Shown here in pieces: positions 26,775 through 36,390 of a stretch of 64,000 nt of DNA (positions are counted from its first letter, which is position 1; the number at the start of each line of letters is the position of its first letter). The stretch comes from an uncultured Candidatus Saccharibacteria bacterium (GTDB lineage Bacteria > Patescibacteriota > Saccharimonadia > Saccharimonadales > Saccharimonadaceae). Made by a program: the position numbers and the translations under genes. Under the pieces are notes generated by a model. The model was given only the letters and a program-made list of their open reading frames with translations, made no database searches and was not told the DNA's origin. The DNA lies in the NCBI GenBank assembly GCA_937859515.1, contig CALMAK010000021.1, positions 124,001-188,000 on the forward strand. Reading direction: 5' to 3'.

Positions 26775-28268
26775 TTAGGCTGTTTGTTGTTTTGATGCGC
26801 GTGGGTCTGGTGTATGCAAGTAAATCTTCGGAAACAACACACCTGCCTGCGACACCACCACACCTGTCTCAAAGGTAGCATGAATTTTAGCCGCCGTATC
26901 AGGTAAGAATGGTACCAGTAAGTCACCGACTTGCAACAGTACACCAACGCAGTGCCCTAGAATATCGCTCAGATGGCCCTCTGCTTCAGGGTCAGTATCG
27001 AGACGTTTCGCCACTTCCCATGGCTTGACGTTTTCAATGTACTGGTTTAAGGCGCGAACACTAATCCAAACTTCATCAACCGCCTTGTTAAACTCGAGAT
27101 TATTCATCGCGTCATGATATTTCTTAGTATCATGCTCAGTTTGGCGCGCATCGCCAATCACCCCAGCCTGATAGCGCATGATCATACTAGCAACACGCTG
27201 TACGACATTACCAAGATCATTACCGAGCTCATTATTGTAGGCATTCTCAAATTTCTCCCATGTAAAGTCACCATCATCCAATGTTGGGATATGACGAGAG
27301 AAATAATATCGGAATGCGTCGAGACCATACTGGTCAATAATCTCGTTTGGATCAACCACATTACCAACCGTCTTACTCATCTTTTGACCACCGCTGTCGA
27401 TAAAACCATGAACTAACAGCTTCTTTGGTAGCGGCAGTCCAAGGCCTAACAGCATTGCTGGCCAAATACCTGCGTGAAAACGCAGAATATCCTTACCGAT
27501 CACCTGCACTTCGGCTGGCCAAAAGGCCTGCCATTCGGGACGATCAGGATATCCAAGAACGGTGATATAATTCGCCAAAGCATCAATCCATACATACATA
27601 ACTTGTGTTGGGTCGCCTGGTACTGGCACGCCCCAACTAAGATGTTTGGCTGGACGCGAGATACTGACATCTTGCAGACCATCTTTGATGAGTTCCAAAA
27701 ATTCCTTCTTACGAAACTCTGGCACAATACGCATTTTGCCCTTTTCAATTGCCTCACGAATCTGATCAGTAAAAGCACTGGTCCTTAGGTAGTAGTTCTC
27801 TTCGCTCAGACGTTGATAGGGTTGGTTGTGATCAGGGCAGATGCCATTGTTCTCAGTTGCTTCTTTATCAGTCACAAACGCTTCACACCCTACGCAGTAC
27901 CACCCTTCATAACTGCCTTTGTAGATATACGGCTGCAGCTGTTGCCAGATATATTGCGTGGCACCAATATGATGTGCGTCGGTTGTTCGAATAAAGTCAG
28001 TATAGCTTGCGCCAACCTTCTTCATCAGCTTTTCAAAATTAGGGTACATTGAATCCGTATAGGCTTGTGGCGTCAGTCCAGCTGCCTCAGCCTTGGCAGC
28101 AATTTTGTTACCATGCTCGTCAGTACCAACCTGAAACCGCACCTCACGACCATTTTGCTTTTGGTACCTCGTCCAAATGTCAGCAATCAAATAATCAAGT
28201 GCATTGCCAATGTGCGGCGTGCCATTAACATAGGGGATCGCGGTAGTGATGTATAAATTTTTTCCCAT
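26775..28268 (-). CDS. metG: Methionyl-tRNA synthetase
   Basis: 497 residues: class I core with the HIGH-type motif (GTPHIGNALDY), KMSKT, and a zinc knuckle CVGCEAF / GICPDH. There is no C-terminal tRNA-binding EMAP domain, as in short forms. TATAAT ends eight bases before the ATG (leaderless). Operon with tatD. Confidence 0.96.
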   Translation of the reverse strand: MGKNLYITTAIPYVNGTPHIGNALDYLIADIWTRYQKQNGREVRFQVGTDEHGNKIAAKAEAAGLTPQAYTDSMYPNFEKLMKKVGASYTDFIRTTDAHHIGATQYIWQQLQPYIYKGSYEGWYCVGCEAFVTDKEATENNGICPDHNQPYQRLSEENYYLRTSAFTDQIREAIEKGKMRIVPEFRKKEFLELIKDGLQDVSISRPAKHLSWGVPVPGDPTQVMYVWIDALANYITVLGYPDRPEWQAFWPAEVQVIGKDILRFHAGIWPAMLLGLGLPLPKKLLVHGFIDSGGQKMSKTVGNVVDPNEIIDQYGLDAFRYYFSRHIPTLDDGDFTWEKFENAYNNELGNDLGNVVQRVASMIMRYQAGVIGDARQTEHDTKKYHDAMNNLEFNKAVDEVWISVRALNQYIENVKPWEVAKRLDTDPEAEGHLSDILGHCVGVLLQVGDLLVPFLPDTAAKIHATFETGVVVSQAGVLFPKIYLHTPDPRASKQQTA

Positions 28269-28287
28269 TGAGTCTTATTATATCAGA

Positions 28288-28962
28288 TTAGATAATCATT
28301 GCTGCGACTGCATAACGTCCGTCCGTCACCTGCTGCCCCTTGAGGAACTGACTGTGCGAAAAATAGTTTCGATTAGTTGAGGTATCGACGAGACTGATCT
28401 CAATATTTTCTGCTATCACACCTGAGTCTTTCAGCTGTTCAGCCAGGACATCAGTGAAGCTGCGACCATCAAATGCACGTAGTGGATAATCCTTACCATT
28501 TGGCGACGGCCCTAGCCATACGAGCAGGTCTTTTGGGTTAGTGCCATGCGTTTGCGTCATATACTCAACTGATTTACGACCACCAAACTGTTCGGTACTG
28601 TGACGCCCGAGATGAGATATCATTACCGCCTGATGCACCGAATCATACAATACGGTTGCCACGCAGTCCGCAATAGGCAGCAGAATCGGTTGTCCCGACT
28701 GCTGTGTCAACACGCCATCGACACCGGGCATTAGCCCTGAAGTTGCCACTTCATAGTGACAAAAATCGTCCGTCTGATAATCAGCATAAAACACCGCGGC
28801 ACGCGCAGGAGACATACCAACGCTATGCAAAAATACCTCTCGGTTACGGATGGCGTCGGGCGTCATCAGGTCAACACCGTCCTTCATCGAGCCATCACTG
28901 ACCGAAGAAACTACCACTTGAAGATTACTGGGAAATATCGTGGGTTGGTCGGCGATAATCAT
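28288..28962 (-). CDS. pgeF: Divergent PgeF/YfiH (laccase-domain) protein
   Basis: 224 residues of the DUF152/'polyphenol oxidase' family, whose members act on purine nucleosides or correct misincorporated serine in peptidoglycan precursors. The cysteine motif ADCVATVLYD and a following histidine (MISHLGRHST, normally HAGWRG) are kept. The first metal-binding histidine (usually QxHG) has no clear counterpart. The start lies inside the rsmA coding sequence (38-base overlap). Confidence 0.75.
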   Translation of the reverse strand: MIIADQPTIFPSNLQVVVSSVSDGSMKDGVDLMTPDAIRNREVFLHSVGMSPARAAVFYADYQTDDFCHYEVATSGLMPGVDGVLTQQSGQPILLPIADCVATVLYDSVHQAVMISHLGRHSTEQFGGRKSVEYMTQTHGTNPKDLLVWLGPSPNGKDYPLRAFDGRSFTDVLAEQLKDSGVIAENIEISLVDTSTNRNYFSHSQFLKGQQVTDGRYAVAAMII

Positions 28963-29725
28963 CCATATGCCCCATTAATTGACACCAGTCATCAATCGAA
29001 AGATCTTCAGCGCGTGCGTCAGACGAAATATTGGCCGATGCCAGCAGTTCTTCGACTGTTTGCTTTTCTAATGCCAATCCACCCGACAAACTGCTGCGTA
29101 GTTTTTTGCGCTTAGCACTAAAGCCAGCTTTGACCAGACGGAAAAACTGCTTCTCATCCTCTGGAGCGATCAATGGGAGGCTGTGCGTCTTCAGAACGAC
29201 AACCTGGCTATCCACTTTTGGCGGCGGTGTAAAATATTCTTTTGGCACCTCAACACCCAAGCGAGCCTCAGCATAGACTTGAGCAGCAATCGCCAGAATG
29301 CTCATATCACCTGGACCCGCCACGATGCGTTCAGCAACTTCCTTTTGCACTAACAATACCGCAACCGAGGGACGATTCGTCGAGGTCATCAGTGCACGAA
29401 CGATCTTACTGGTAATGTAATAGGGAACGTTCGCCACTACTTTGTAACTGCTCGGTAATTTTGTTAAGTCAAACGACAAGATATCCTCATTAACCACCTC
29501 TAGCGAAGTCCCTGGAAATTGCCCAGGCAGCTTGCGTGCTAGATCGCTGTCAAATTCCACCGCAATCACCTTGTCCGCATGGCGTAGCAGCTCGCTGGTT
29601 AATGTACCAAGACCAGGGCCAATCTCCAGTACAGTGTCTTCGCTCGTCAACTCAGCATCATCAGCAATCGCCGCCAAGATATCCCGATCACGTAGCCAGT
29701 GCTGTCCCAGTTCTTTCTTCGGCAT
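28925..29725 (-). CDS. rsmA: 16S rRNA dimethyladenosine transferase (KsgA/RsmA)
   Basis: 266 residues. It dimethylates A1518/A1519 of 16S rRNA late in 30S assembly. MPKKELGQHWLRD fixes the start at 29725, one base after the preceding stop, although the frame is longer. Motifs: SAM loop EIGPGLGTLTSELL, VEFDSDLA, NEDILSF, catalytic NVPYYITSKIV, and FTPPPKVDSQVVVL. The usual KsgA is thus present in addition to the Erm-like gene at the start of the window. Confidence 0.95.
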   Translation of the reverse strand: MPKKELGQHWLRDRDILAAIADDAELTSEDTVLEIGPGLGTLTSELLRHADKVIAVEFDSDLARKLPGQFPGTSLEVVNEDILSFDLTKLPSSYKVVANVPYYITSKIVRALMTSTNRPSVAVLLVQKEVAERIVAGPGDMSILAIAAQVYAEARLGVEVPKEYFTPPPKVDSQVVVLKTHSLPLIAPEDEKQFFRLVKAGFSAKRKKLRSSLSGGLALEKQTVEELLASANISSDARAEDLSIDDWCQLMGHMDDYRRPTHDISQ

Positions 29726-29726
29726 T

Positions 29727-30944
29727 TTAATACCAGTGGTTTCTTTCCCAGAAAATACGTGCGTTCTCCCAGCTACCGTAACGTCCATACACGTAACTGT
29801 TCATCCAGCGCAGTTGGGCTTCAGGAGATGCTCCACTCGTACCGTCTGCGTTTACCGGACCCATCTTACTACACGGTAGCGCCTGCGGAATACCACACGC
29901 ACCGCTGCTACGATTCACCGCACGTGGGTTGCAACCGCTTTCTCTCCCTATGAGGAAATGTGCATCAGGATGGGTGATGCCGGCTGCCGCCATCCATTCA
30001 CCACACGTGCCCGTAATTGGCGGCACTTTTGTACCAATAATTTCAATTTGCTTGACTGGCTGCTTTTTAACAACACTAGCAATTTCGGTACGCGAAGACT
30101 CTTGGCCATCCTTAATAATTATCTCGTAGGTTGCCGTACGTAGGCCTTTGATTCCTGGAGTTCGTACCTCGCGATGACCAGATGGAAGATTTGCATCTCG
30201 AATCTCTTCGACATCAAACGCAACCTCCTCCTCGACTGTTTGCGTTTGCTTGCCTTCGCGCCAGACACGCAACTCGAGACCGGGGGTAACCGGAGTTGAC
30301 AGTGGCAGTGACGCGCGATCATTGACACCAAGCGTAATTTGCTTTTCTTTTAGCATCTCGCCAACCGTATGAGCCTGCGTGCGCGCTTCAATCAATTCAC
30401 CATACAGCGTGAACGAAAATACCGTCGCCCGTGTAATAACAAATTGCTCGGATGCACCGTCAGTCAATAAGTCACTAGACTGGCGAGTGGCTGCAATATC
30501 TTCAGGATATAACGTAATCTTGGCATCCTTAGCAATCTGCTCAGGTGATTGCGACGCGGTCATGATTTTCTTTCGCGAAGCTCCGTCAATCACTACCAAA
30601 GGTCGTGCTCGATAGACATTAACCGAATATTCAGTTGCAACCAATCGTTCGTCCAGCGCTGGCTCAACCCGGTCCCTATCATCGATATCAATCCCCGCTT
30701 CCATCAAAGCGCCGCCCACCGTTGCAGCGGTCGTAATAAACGACTGTTCAACTCCACGATCATACAGAGTAATCAAACGTTCGCCCTCAGCACGCTGGAT
30801 AGTATCGGCATGAACTTGGGACGTCACAATACTACCCACCAAAGATGCGACCACTACCGCAACCAGCAGTATTGTTCGCTTTGATGACCATGTTGTCACT
30901 CCACTGACAAATGCCATAACCCTATTCTTTTTCACTCGTTCCAT
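29727..30944 (-). CDS. Secreted G5/DUF348 protein with transglycosylase-like C-terminus (Rpf/YabE-like)
   Basis: 405 residues from the ATG four bases after the pcrA stop. An N-terminal membrane helix (about 22-42) is followed by DUF348 repeats (LITLYDRGVEQSFITTAATV type), a G5 domain (about 255-325; EEEVAFDVEEI ... QIEIIGTK) and a lysozyme-like C-terminal domain with the probable catalytic glutamate in FLIGRESGCNP, ending FWERNHWY. Such proteins remodel peptidoglycan. Set between pcrA and rsmA with one- to four-base gaps. Confidence 0.88.
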   Translation of the reverse strand: MERVKKNRVMAFVSGVTTWSSKRTILLVAVVVASLVGSIVTSQVHADTIQRAEGERLITLYDRGVEQSFITTAATVGGALMEAGIDIDDRDRVEPALDERLVATEYSVNVYRARPLVVIDGASRKKIMTASQSPEQIAKDAKITLYPEDIAATRQSSDLLTDGASEQFVITRATVFSFTLYGELIEARTQAHTVGEMLKEKQITLGVNDRASLPLSTPVTPGLELRVWREGKQTQTVEEEVAFDVEEIRDANLPSGHREVRTPGIKGLRTATYEIIIKDGQESSRTEIASVVKKQPVKQIEIIGTKVPPITGTCGEWMAAAGITHPDAHFLIGRESGCNPRAVNRSSGACGIPQALPCSKMGPVNADGTSGASPEAQLRWMNSYVYGRYGSWENARIFWERNHWY

Positions 30945-30948
30945 TGTA

Positions 30949-33075
30949 TCAAACTTTTTCCAGTCGTGCATACTCAGCATTGAGGCGTTTCGTCTTGCCG
31001 TCATCAAATTCAATTGTCAGTGCCAAGCCGTCAACATCGATCACCGTTCCTTGCCCAAAGGCCTGCGATTTCACCCTATCGCCATTAGAAAATGGTTCGT
31101 CCGGAAAGAAGTCATCAAATTCATCGGCCGCAAAGTGATTCGTTGCACCACGGTCTGACCCACCACCCGACATCTGCAATACCTGATCGCCCATATCAGC
31201 AATAAACCGTGATATTGGCTGATATGATCGCTGGCCAAATGTCAGCCGACTGTACGCGTAAGTAAGATGCAATTCTTCACGTGCGCGAGTCATACCAACA
31301 TAGCAAAGACGGCGCTCTTCTTCCAGCTCAGCTGGACCGGCTTCGTATACTCGGGCATGTGGCAAAATACCTTCTTCCATACCTACCATATAGACAACCG
31401 GAAACTCCAGACCTTTGGCGGCATGTAATGTCATTAATGTCACCTCATTATCATCAGCCGATGAGTCTGCCGATGACAATAATGCTGCCTCCTCTAAAAA
31501 ATCATCAATCGACGCAAAAGCACTAGCATCAGATATCAGCGCACCCAGATTTTCCTGGCGATCTTCAGCCTGGGGCGTATCGTCCAAAATAAACGTGTCA
31601 TATCCAGTACGCTTGATAAGCTTTTCAATAACCTCAGCCGGGGCGTCATTCACTATTGACGCCTGAATACCGCGAAGAACCTCTCCTAGACTAGCCAGTG
31701 CCGTTTTGGCGCGCGGCGTTAATACCGAGGTTTGCTCGACATTAGCAAGAGCAGCAATGATATCAAATTCAGTACTGCCCTGCCATATCAGAAACTTCTC
31801 AAGGCTCGTCGCACCAATGCCGCGCGTTGGCACGTTAACGATACGGCTAAAGCTCATACGGTCGCGCGGTTGGACCGCTAATTTCAAATACGCCAATATA
31901 TCCTTAATCTCTTTACGGTCATAGAACCGTACGCCACCAACAATTCGATACTTAACACCAAATCGCATAAAGGCACGCTCGAGTGGTGCGCTCTGCGCAT
32001 TAGTGCGGTACAAGACGGCAACATCGTCATACTTGCGTGCGCCGATCGCTATCTGCGAGGCAATTGCCTCAGCTACAAATGCCGCCTCAGCCATCTCGTC
32101 ATCAGCTGCGTGCACACGCACAGGCGTACCTTCACCTTCGGCTGTCCATAATTTCTTGTCACTGCGCTGGGTATTTTTCAGAATTACGCTGTGTGCAGCA
32201 TCGAGAATACTAGCAGTGCTACGATAGTTTTGCTCTAGCTTAATGACAGTAGCGCCGGGAAAGTCGCGTTCAAAGTTAAGAATATTCGTAAAATCCGCCC
32301 CACGCCAACTATAAATTGATTGCCAGTCGTCACCAACCACTGCAATATTCTGCCGATCATTAACGAGGTACTTAATCAGTGCATACTGTGCAGCGTTGGT
32401 GTCCTGATACTCATCAATCAAGATATGCGAGAACTTTCCGCGCCATTTATTGCGCACGTCGGGATATTCGCGAAACAGCCGCACTGTCTCGATCAACAAA
32501 TCATCAAAATCCAATGCGCCTGCCGTCCGGCGCATCTCTTCGTATTTTTTGTATATCTTTGCGATTGTTTTTTGATAGGGGAATTGCGCCGTTGATTCGA
32601 ATTCATCCGGATCAACCAGTTCGTTCTTGGCATTGGATATCGCCGAGCTGACAGCGCGTGGTTTGATTTCCTTATCGCCAACCGACAATTGTTTCATGGC
32701 TTGCTTGATCAATCCTTGGCGGTCATCTTCATCATAAATAATAAAATTACGAGGTACACCAACCGCCTCACCATCTATCCTAAGAAGGCGAACGCAAATG
32801 CCATGAAATGTCCCCATCCATGGCATAAAACTTCGCGAATTTTCCTGCCCCAGAATACCACTGAGACGCTCACGCATCTCGCGCGCTGCCTTGTTGGTAA
32901 ATGTCACGGCCAGGATCTGCTCGGGCCAGGCACCCTCATGCGCAATTAAATATGCGATGCGATGCGTCAACGCCTTAGTCTTACCGCTCCCCGCACCAGC
33001 TAGAATCAACAATGGGCCAGTGGTAGTTGTGACAGATTTTTTTTGAGCATCATTAAGCCCCTCAAGAATATCCAT
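30949..33075 (-). CDS. pcrA: UvrD/PcrA-type DNA helicase
   Basis: 708 residues, SF1A 3'-5' helicase for repair and replication. Walker A LAGAGSGKTKALTHRI, motif II LIDEYQDTN, motif III GDDWQSIYSWRGA, motif IV QNYRST, motif V TLHAAKGLEFPVVY and motif VI RRLCYVGMTRAREELHL are intact. The frame starts at 33081, but TATACT ends two bases before that ATG and eight before the ATG at 33075, which is therefore the start of a leaderless message. Confidence 0.96.
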   Translation of the reverse strand: MDILEGLNDAQKKSVTTTTGPLLILAGAGSGKTKALTHRIAYLIAHEGAWPEQILAVTFTNKAAREMRERLSGILGQENSRSFMPWMGTFHGICVRLLRIDGEAVGVPRNFIIYDEDDRQGLIKQAMKQLSVGDKEIKPRAVSSAISNAKNELVDPDEFESTAQFPYQKTIAKIYKKYEEMRRTAGALDFDDLLIETVRLFREYPDVRNKWRGKFSHILIDEYQDTNAAQYALIKYLVNDRQNIAVVGDDWQSIYSWRGADFTNILNFERDFPGATVIKLEQNYRSTASILDAAHSVILKNTQRSDKKLWTAEGEGTPVRVHAADDEMAEAAFVAEAIASQIAIGARKYDDVAVLYRTNAQSAPLERAFMRFGVKYRIVGGVRFYDRKEIKDILAYLKLAVQPRDRMSFSRIVNVPTRGIGATSLEKFLIWQGSTEFDIIAALANVEQTSVLTPRAKTALASLGEVLRGIQASIVNDAPAEVIEKLIKRTGYDTFILDDTPQAEDRQENLGALISDASAFASIDDFLEEAALLSSADSSADDNEVTLMTLHAAKGLEFPVVYMVGMEEGILPHARVYEAGPAELEEERRLCYVGMTRAREELHLTYAYSRLTFGQRSYQPISRFIADMGDQVLQMSGGGSDRGATNHFAADEFDDFFPDEPFSNGDRVKSQAFGQGTVIDVDGLALTIEFDDGKTKRLNAEYARLEKV

Positions 33076-33099
33076 TATCATCTAGTATACTACGAAACC

Positions 33100-34281
33100 C
33101 TATTGGAGGCCGAATGGATCAAGAAAATACATCGCCGCACCCACACCAATGCCTGCCACGATAAACAAGATAATCAATACTACGCCTAACCAGCCCGACT
33201 TCTGCTTTGGTGCATGCTTAAGCGGTTGATGATATTGTGTCGTATCAAATACAGGGGTCGGCTCGCTATCGGTCGATTGTACCTTTTCAGTATACTGTGG
33301 CTGAATTGACCCCCCCGCAAGCGACGAAGCAGTAGTTGACTCAACCGGGGAGGCTTCAACCGCAACAATATCACCCTTCAGTTCTTCAGGCACAACATCA
33401 GCGTCAAGCAACGTTTGTGCGTCACGCTCAACCAGCACGTCACCACGTACGCCCTCATCGACCTCCTCCTCGATTGCAGCTTCGATATTAGGACTGGTGT
33501 CATTCTCAACCAGTACGTCGCTGACCTCTTCTGCAGGCTCCTCTGGTGCCTCTTCGACAGATAAAAGCGACACATCGGTATCTTCAGTATTCACCGAAAA
33601 GGCACCAAGTGGTCGTTTTTCAATCGTTGACCCATTAAGGAATGGCGTATCGACCGATACCGCCTCTTCATCCTTGGCAATCAAGCCATCAATACCATTA
33701 AGCTCATTTGCCATTTTATCAAGGGCTAGGTCGTGATCACTCTGTTCATCTTCAGCCTCTTGCTCTGAAGACTCTACCAAAGCAGGTTCTCCCGTATCTT
33801 CCATGGAAAAATTATGAAAATCAAGCGGATCTGGAAATGTATGTTGATCCGCATCTGAGGCATCATTCGCATCACGTGGCACATTGTCCTCAACGTCTGG
33901 TGGTGCAATGGGTGTTGATCCCTCTGCTGTATTACTATCAGCCTTATTTTCATCATCATGACTCGTCAGAGGCGCCACGGTCGTCGCCTTGTGCGAGACA
34001 GTCACTGGTTTTGGACGGCTTTTCATGTCAGATGAGGAGTGCATGACATCCATAAAACGACCTGTTGGTCGACGCTCCACCAATGGTTTCTTCTCGGTTG
34101 GCTCATCGGATGACATCTCTTTGCCTGGCGTCGTGACTATATCCGAGGTATCAACTGATTCGGCTACTTCGCTCGATACTTCAGTACCTTTAGTCTCCTC
34201 GTCAGAGCCCGTCTCATTCGCACCCAGCAAAGAGCTTACTGCTCGGTCGAGTTCATCAAAATCTAAATCTTTCATCGTCAT
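33100..34281 (-). CDS. Acidic, mostly disordered protein with C-terminal membrane anchor
   Basis: 393 residues. After a short helical start (DLDFDELDRAVSSLLG) the body is low-complexity, rich in Asp, Glu, Ser, Thr and Val, with no recognisable fold. The end has a Lys-rich stretch, one membrane helix (about 365-387) and DPFGLQ. A tail-anchored topology with the acidic part in the cytoplasm is likely. It follows tpiA by 11 bases. Function is unknown. Confidence 0.65.
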   Translation of the reverse strand: MTMKDLDFDELDRAVSSLLGANETGSDEETKGTEVSSEVAESVDTSDIVTTPGKEMSSDEPTEKKPLVERRPTGRFMDVMHSSSDMKSRPKPVTVSHKATTVAPLTSHDDENKADSNTAEGSTPIAPPDVEDNVPRDANDASDADQHTFPDPLDFHNFSMEDTGEPALVESSEQEAEDEQSDHDLALDKMANELNGIDGLIAKDEEAVSVDTPFLNGSTIEKRPLGAFSVNTEDTDVSLLSVEEAPEEPAEEVSDVLVENDTSPNIEAAIEEEVDEGVRGDVLVERDAQTLLDADVVPEELKGDIVAVEASPVESTTASSLAGGSIQPQYTEKVQSTDSEPTPVFDTTQYHQPLKHAPKQKSGWLGVVLIILFIVAGIGVGAAMYFLDPFGLQ

Positions 34282-34292
34282 CCACCCCTCGC

Positions 34293-35072
34293 CTACTTGG
34301 CGACATCCTTTCCTCGATGCGCCTTCTTAACAATCTCTGAAAACGCAAAGGCATCAATACTTGCGCCACCCACCAATAGTCCATCAATATCAATTAATGC
34401 AAGATAATCAGCCGCGCTATCAGCCGTCACACTACCACCATAAAGAACTTGCACTTCTTCGGCGGCTTTCTTGCCATACAAATGCGCTAACTGTGATCGG
34501 ATTGTTTTTGCTGCACGCGTTACATCGACCGGCTTTGCATTCACACCGGTACCAATTGCCCATACTGGTTCATAGGCAATGACCACTTGATCAAGTTCTT
34601 CACTGGTAATATTTGCAAGTCCACCAATCAGTTGGTCATGCAGTACCATGTCAGTTTCACCGTTTGTTCGTTCTTGAATCGTTTCACCAATGCATAAGAT
34701 TGGGCGAATATGATTACGTACCGCTGCCTGAACCTTGGCGCGTGTATCTTTGTCGGTCTCGTGAAATACATGACGACGTTCAGAATGACCCACCAAACCA
34801 TACTGCACAATACCACGTAGTTGTGAGGCAGAAACTTCACCTGTATACGCACCCTGGTCACGCCAATAAAAATTCTGTGCCGCCAACTTGAACTGGCGAT
34901 AATTCACCTGCACACTTAGTGTCTGCAAGGCCAGCATCGTTGGTGCGATTACCACCTCAACATCGCGTCGATTACGGACTTTCTTTGAGAGATTGTGTAG
35001 ATACAAACTCGCATCATGAACAGTCATATTCATCTTCCAGTTGCCAATGATAAGTCGCTTGTCTCGTGCCAT
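34293..35072 (-). CDS. tpiA: Triosephosphate isomerase
   Basis: 259 residues. GNWKMN holds the catalytic lysine, GHSERR the histidine, IAYEPVWAIGTG the glutamate and flexible loop, and YGGSVT and DGLLVGGASI close the phosphate site. The fold is complete. TATAAC ends nine bases before the ATG. Interconverts dihydroxyacetone phosphate and glyceraldehyde-3-phosphate in the pyk-pgk-tpiA group. Confidence 0.96.
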   Translation of the reverse strand: MARDKRLIIGNWKMNMTVHDASLYLHNLSKKVRNRRDVEVVIAPTMLALQTLSVQVNYRQFKLAAQNFYWRDQGAYTGEVSASQLRGIVQYGLVGHSERRHVFHETDKDTRAKVQAAVRNHIRPILCIGETIQERTNGETDMVLHDQLIGGLANITSEELDQVVIAYEPVWAIGTGVNAKPVDVTRAAKTIRSQLAHLYGKKAAEEVQVLYGGSVTADSAADYLALIDIDGLLVGGASIDAFAFSEIVKKAHRGKDVAK

Positions 35073-35111
35073 GTAGTTTTCGTTATAATCCTTATGCTTA
35101 GTGTACCCTAT

Positions 35112-36341
35112 TTACCGTGAGGCGTCTAGCAAAGCTTCAACTCCTGGCAGCCTTTTTCCTGCCATCAGCTCAAGTCCTGCGCCGCCTCCTGTTGAGACAT
35201 GGGTAAAGCTTTTTCCACCATGCCCGTCCCATTTCAATACAAAATCTGCCGTGTCCCCACCACCCACAATTGACACTACGTTAGGGTGCGTCGCCAACGC
35301 CAGCGCAATGCGTGCCGATCCATGAGCAAAGTTATCGAGCTCACTATACCCCACTGGACCATTCCAAATTACCGTTCCAGCATTCTCTACAATCTTGACA
35401 TATCGTTCGATAGTCGCATCACCAATATCAAGAGCAATGTCATCGTCGGCAATGGCATCTACAGTGACAACCCGTCGTGGCTCATCTTTATTAATGCTGC
35501 GTGCAACCGCAACATCGCCTGGTACTAACAGAAAATCATCAACCGATTGGTCGCCAACCTTGCGACGCGCTGCCGCGTAAATTGCATCTAAAACCCCATG
35601 CTGATGTGGTTCATACTTACTGGCGCCAACCGATTTGCCGTGGTACTCCAAAAATGTATTTGCCATTGCACCGCCAATCAACAGCGTATCCGCCTTTTCG
35701 ACAAATCGCTCGATAATTGTTATCTTGTCGCTGACTTTGGCGCCCCCGAGTATAGCAACAAGTGGTCGAGCCGGCCCCTCGACCGATTGCGTCAACATTG
35801 TATATTCTCTTTCCAATAATAACCCTGCGACTGCTGGCAAAAAATGAGTAATTGCTTCTGTCGAAGCATGAGCACGATGTACTACGCCAAATCCATCTTG
35901 TACTAAGTAGTGCGCACCACTCGCCTTCGCAATCGCCTTCGCAAAGTCCTCATCATTTGCCTCCTCTTCAGGGTGAAACCTTAGGTTCTCAAACAACACC
36001 ACAACGTTAGGCGTGGCCTTCTTTGCAATCTGATACGCACCATCGCCAATACAATCATCTGCCAAGCGCACCTCTCGACTCAGCAGTTCTGCTAGCCGAT
36101 CAGCCACTGGCTTAAGGCTGTATTTCTCCTGACGAGCACCGTCTGGACGTCCAAGATGGCTCATAATCACCACCTTACATCCGTGATCAAGCAGATATTT
36201 CAAAGTAGGGATACTCGCACGAATCCTTAGATCATCACGAATTTTTCCCTTGTCCGTCAAGGGCACATTGTAATCTGCACGAACAAGGACAGTCTTGCCG
36301 TCAAGCGGTACATCCCGGAGTGTCTTCTTGAAAAATGTCAT
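35112..36341 (-). CDS. pgk: Phosphoglycerate kinase
   Basis: 409 residues with VLVRADYNVPL, MSHLGRPDG, the hinge region VAILGGAKVSDKI and GGGDTADFV near the C-terminus. Substrate-level ATP formation from 1,3-bisphosphoglycerate. GGGTGGG ahead of the ATG is a ribosome site. Confidence 0.96.
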   Translation of the reverse strand: MTFFKKTLRDVPLDGKTVLVRADYNVPLTDKGKIRDDLRIRASIPTLKYLLDHGCKVVIMSHLGRPDGARQEKYSLKPVADRLAELLSREVRLADDCIGDGAYQIAKKATPNVVVLFENLRFHPEEEANDEDFAKAIAKASGAHYLVQDGFGVVHRAHASTEAITHFLPAVAGLLLEREYTMLTQSVEGPARPLVAILGGAKVSDKITIIERFVEKADTLLIGGAMANTFLEYHGKSVGASKYEPHQHGVLDAIYAAARRKVGDQSVDDFLLVPGDVAVARSINKDEPRRVVTVDAIADDDIALDIGDATIERYVKIVENAGTVIWNGPVGYSELDNFAHGSARIALALATHPNVVSIVGGGDTADFVLKWDGHGGKSFTHVSTGGGAGLELMAGKRLPGVEALLDASR

Positions 36342-36390
36342 CCCACCCTTTTCATATTACGTTACGTTTAGCATAACAGGTATTTCACCG

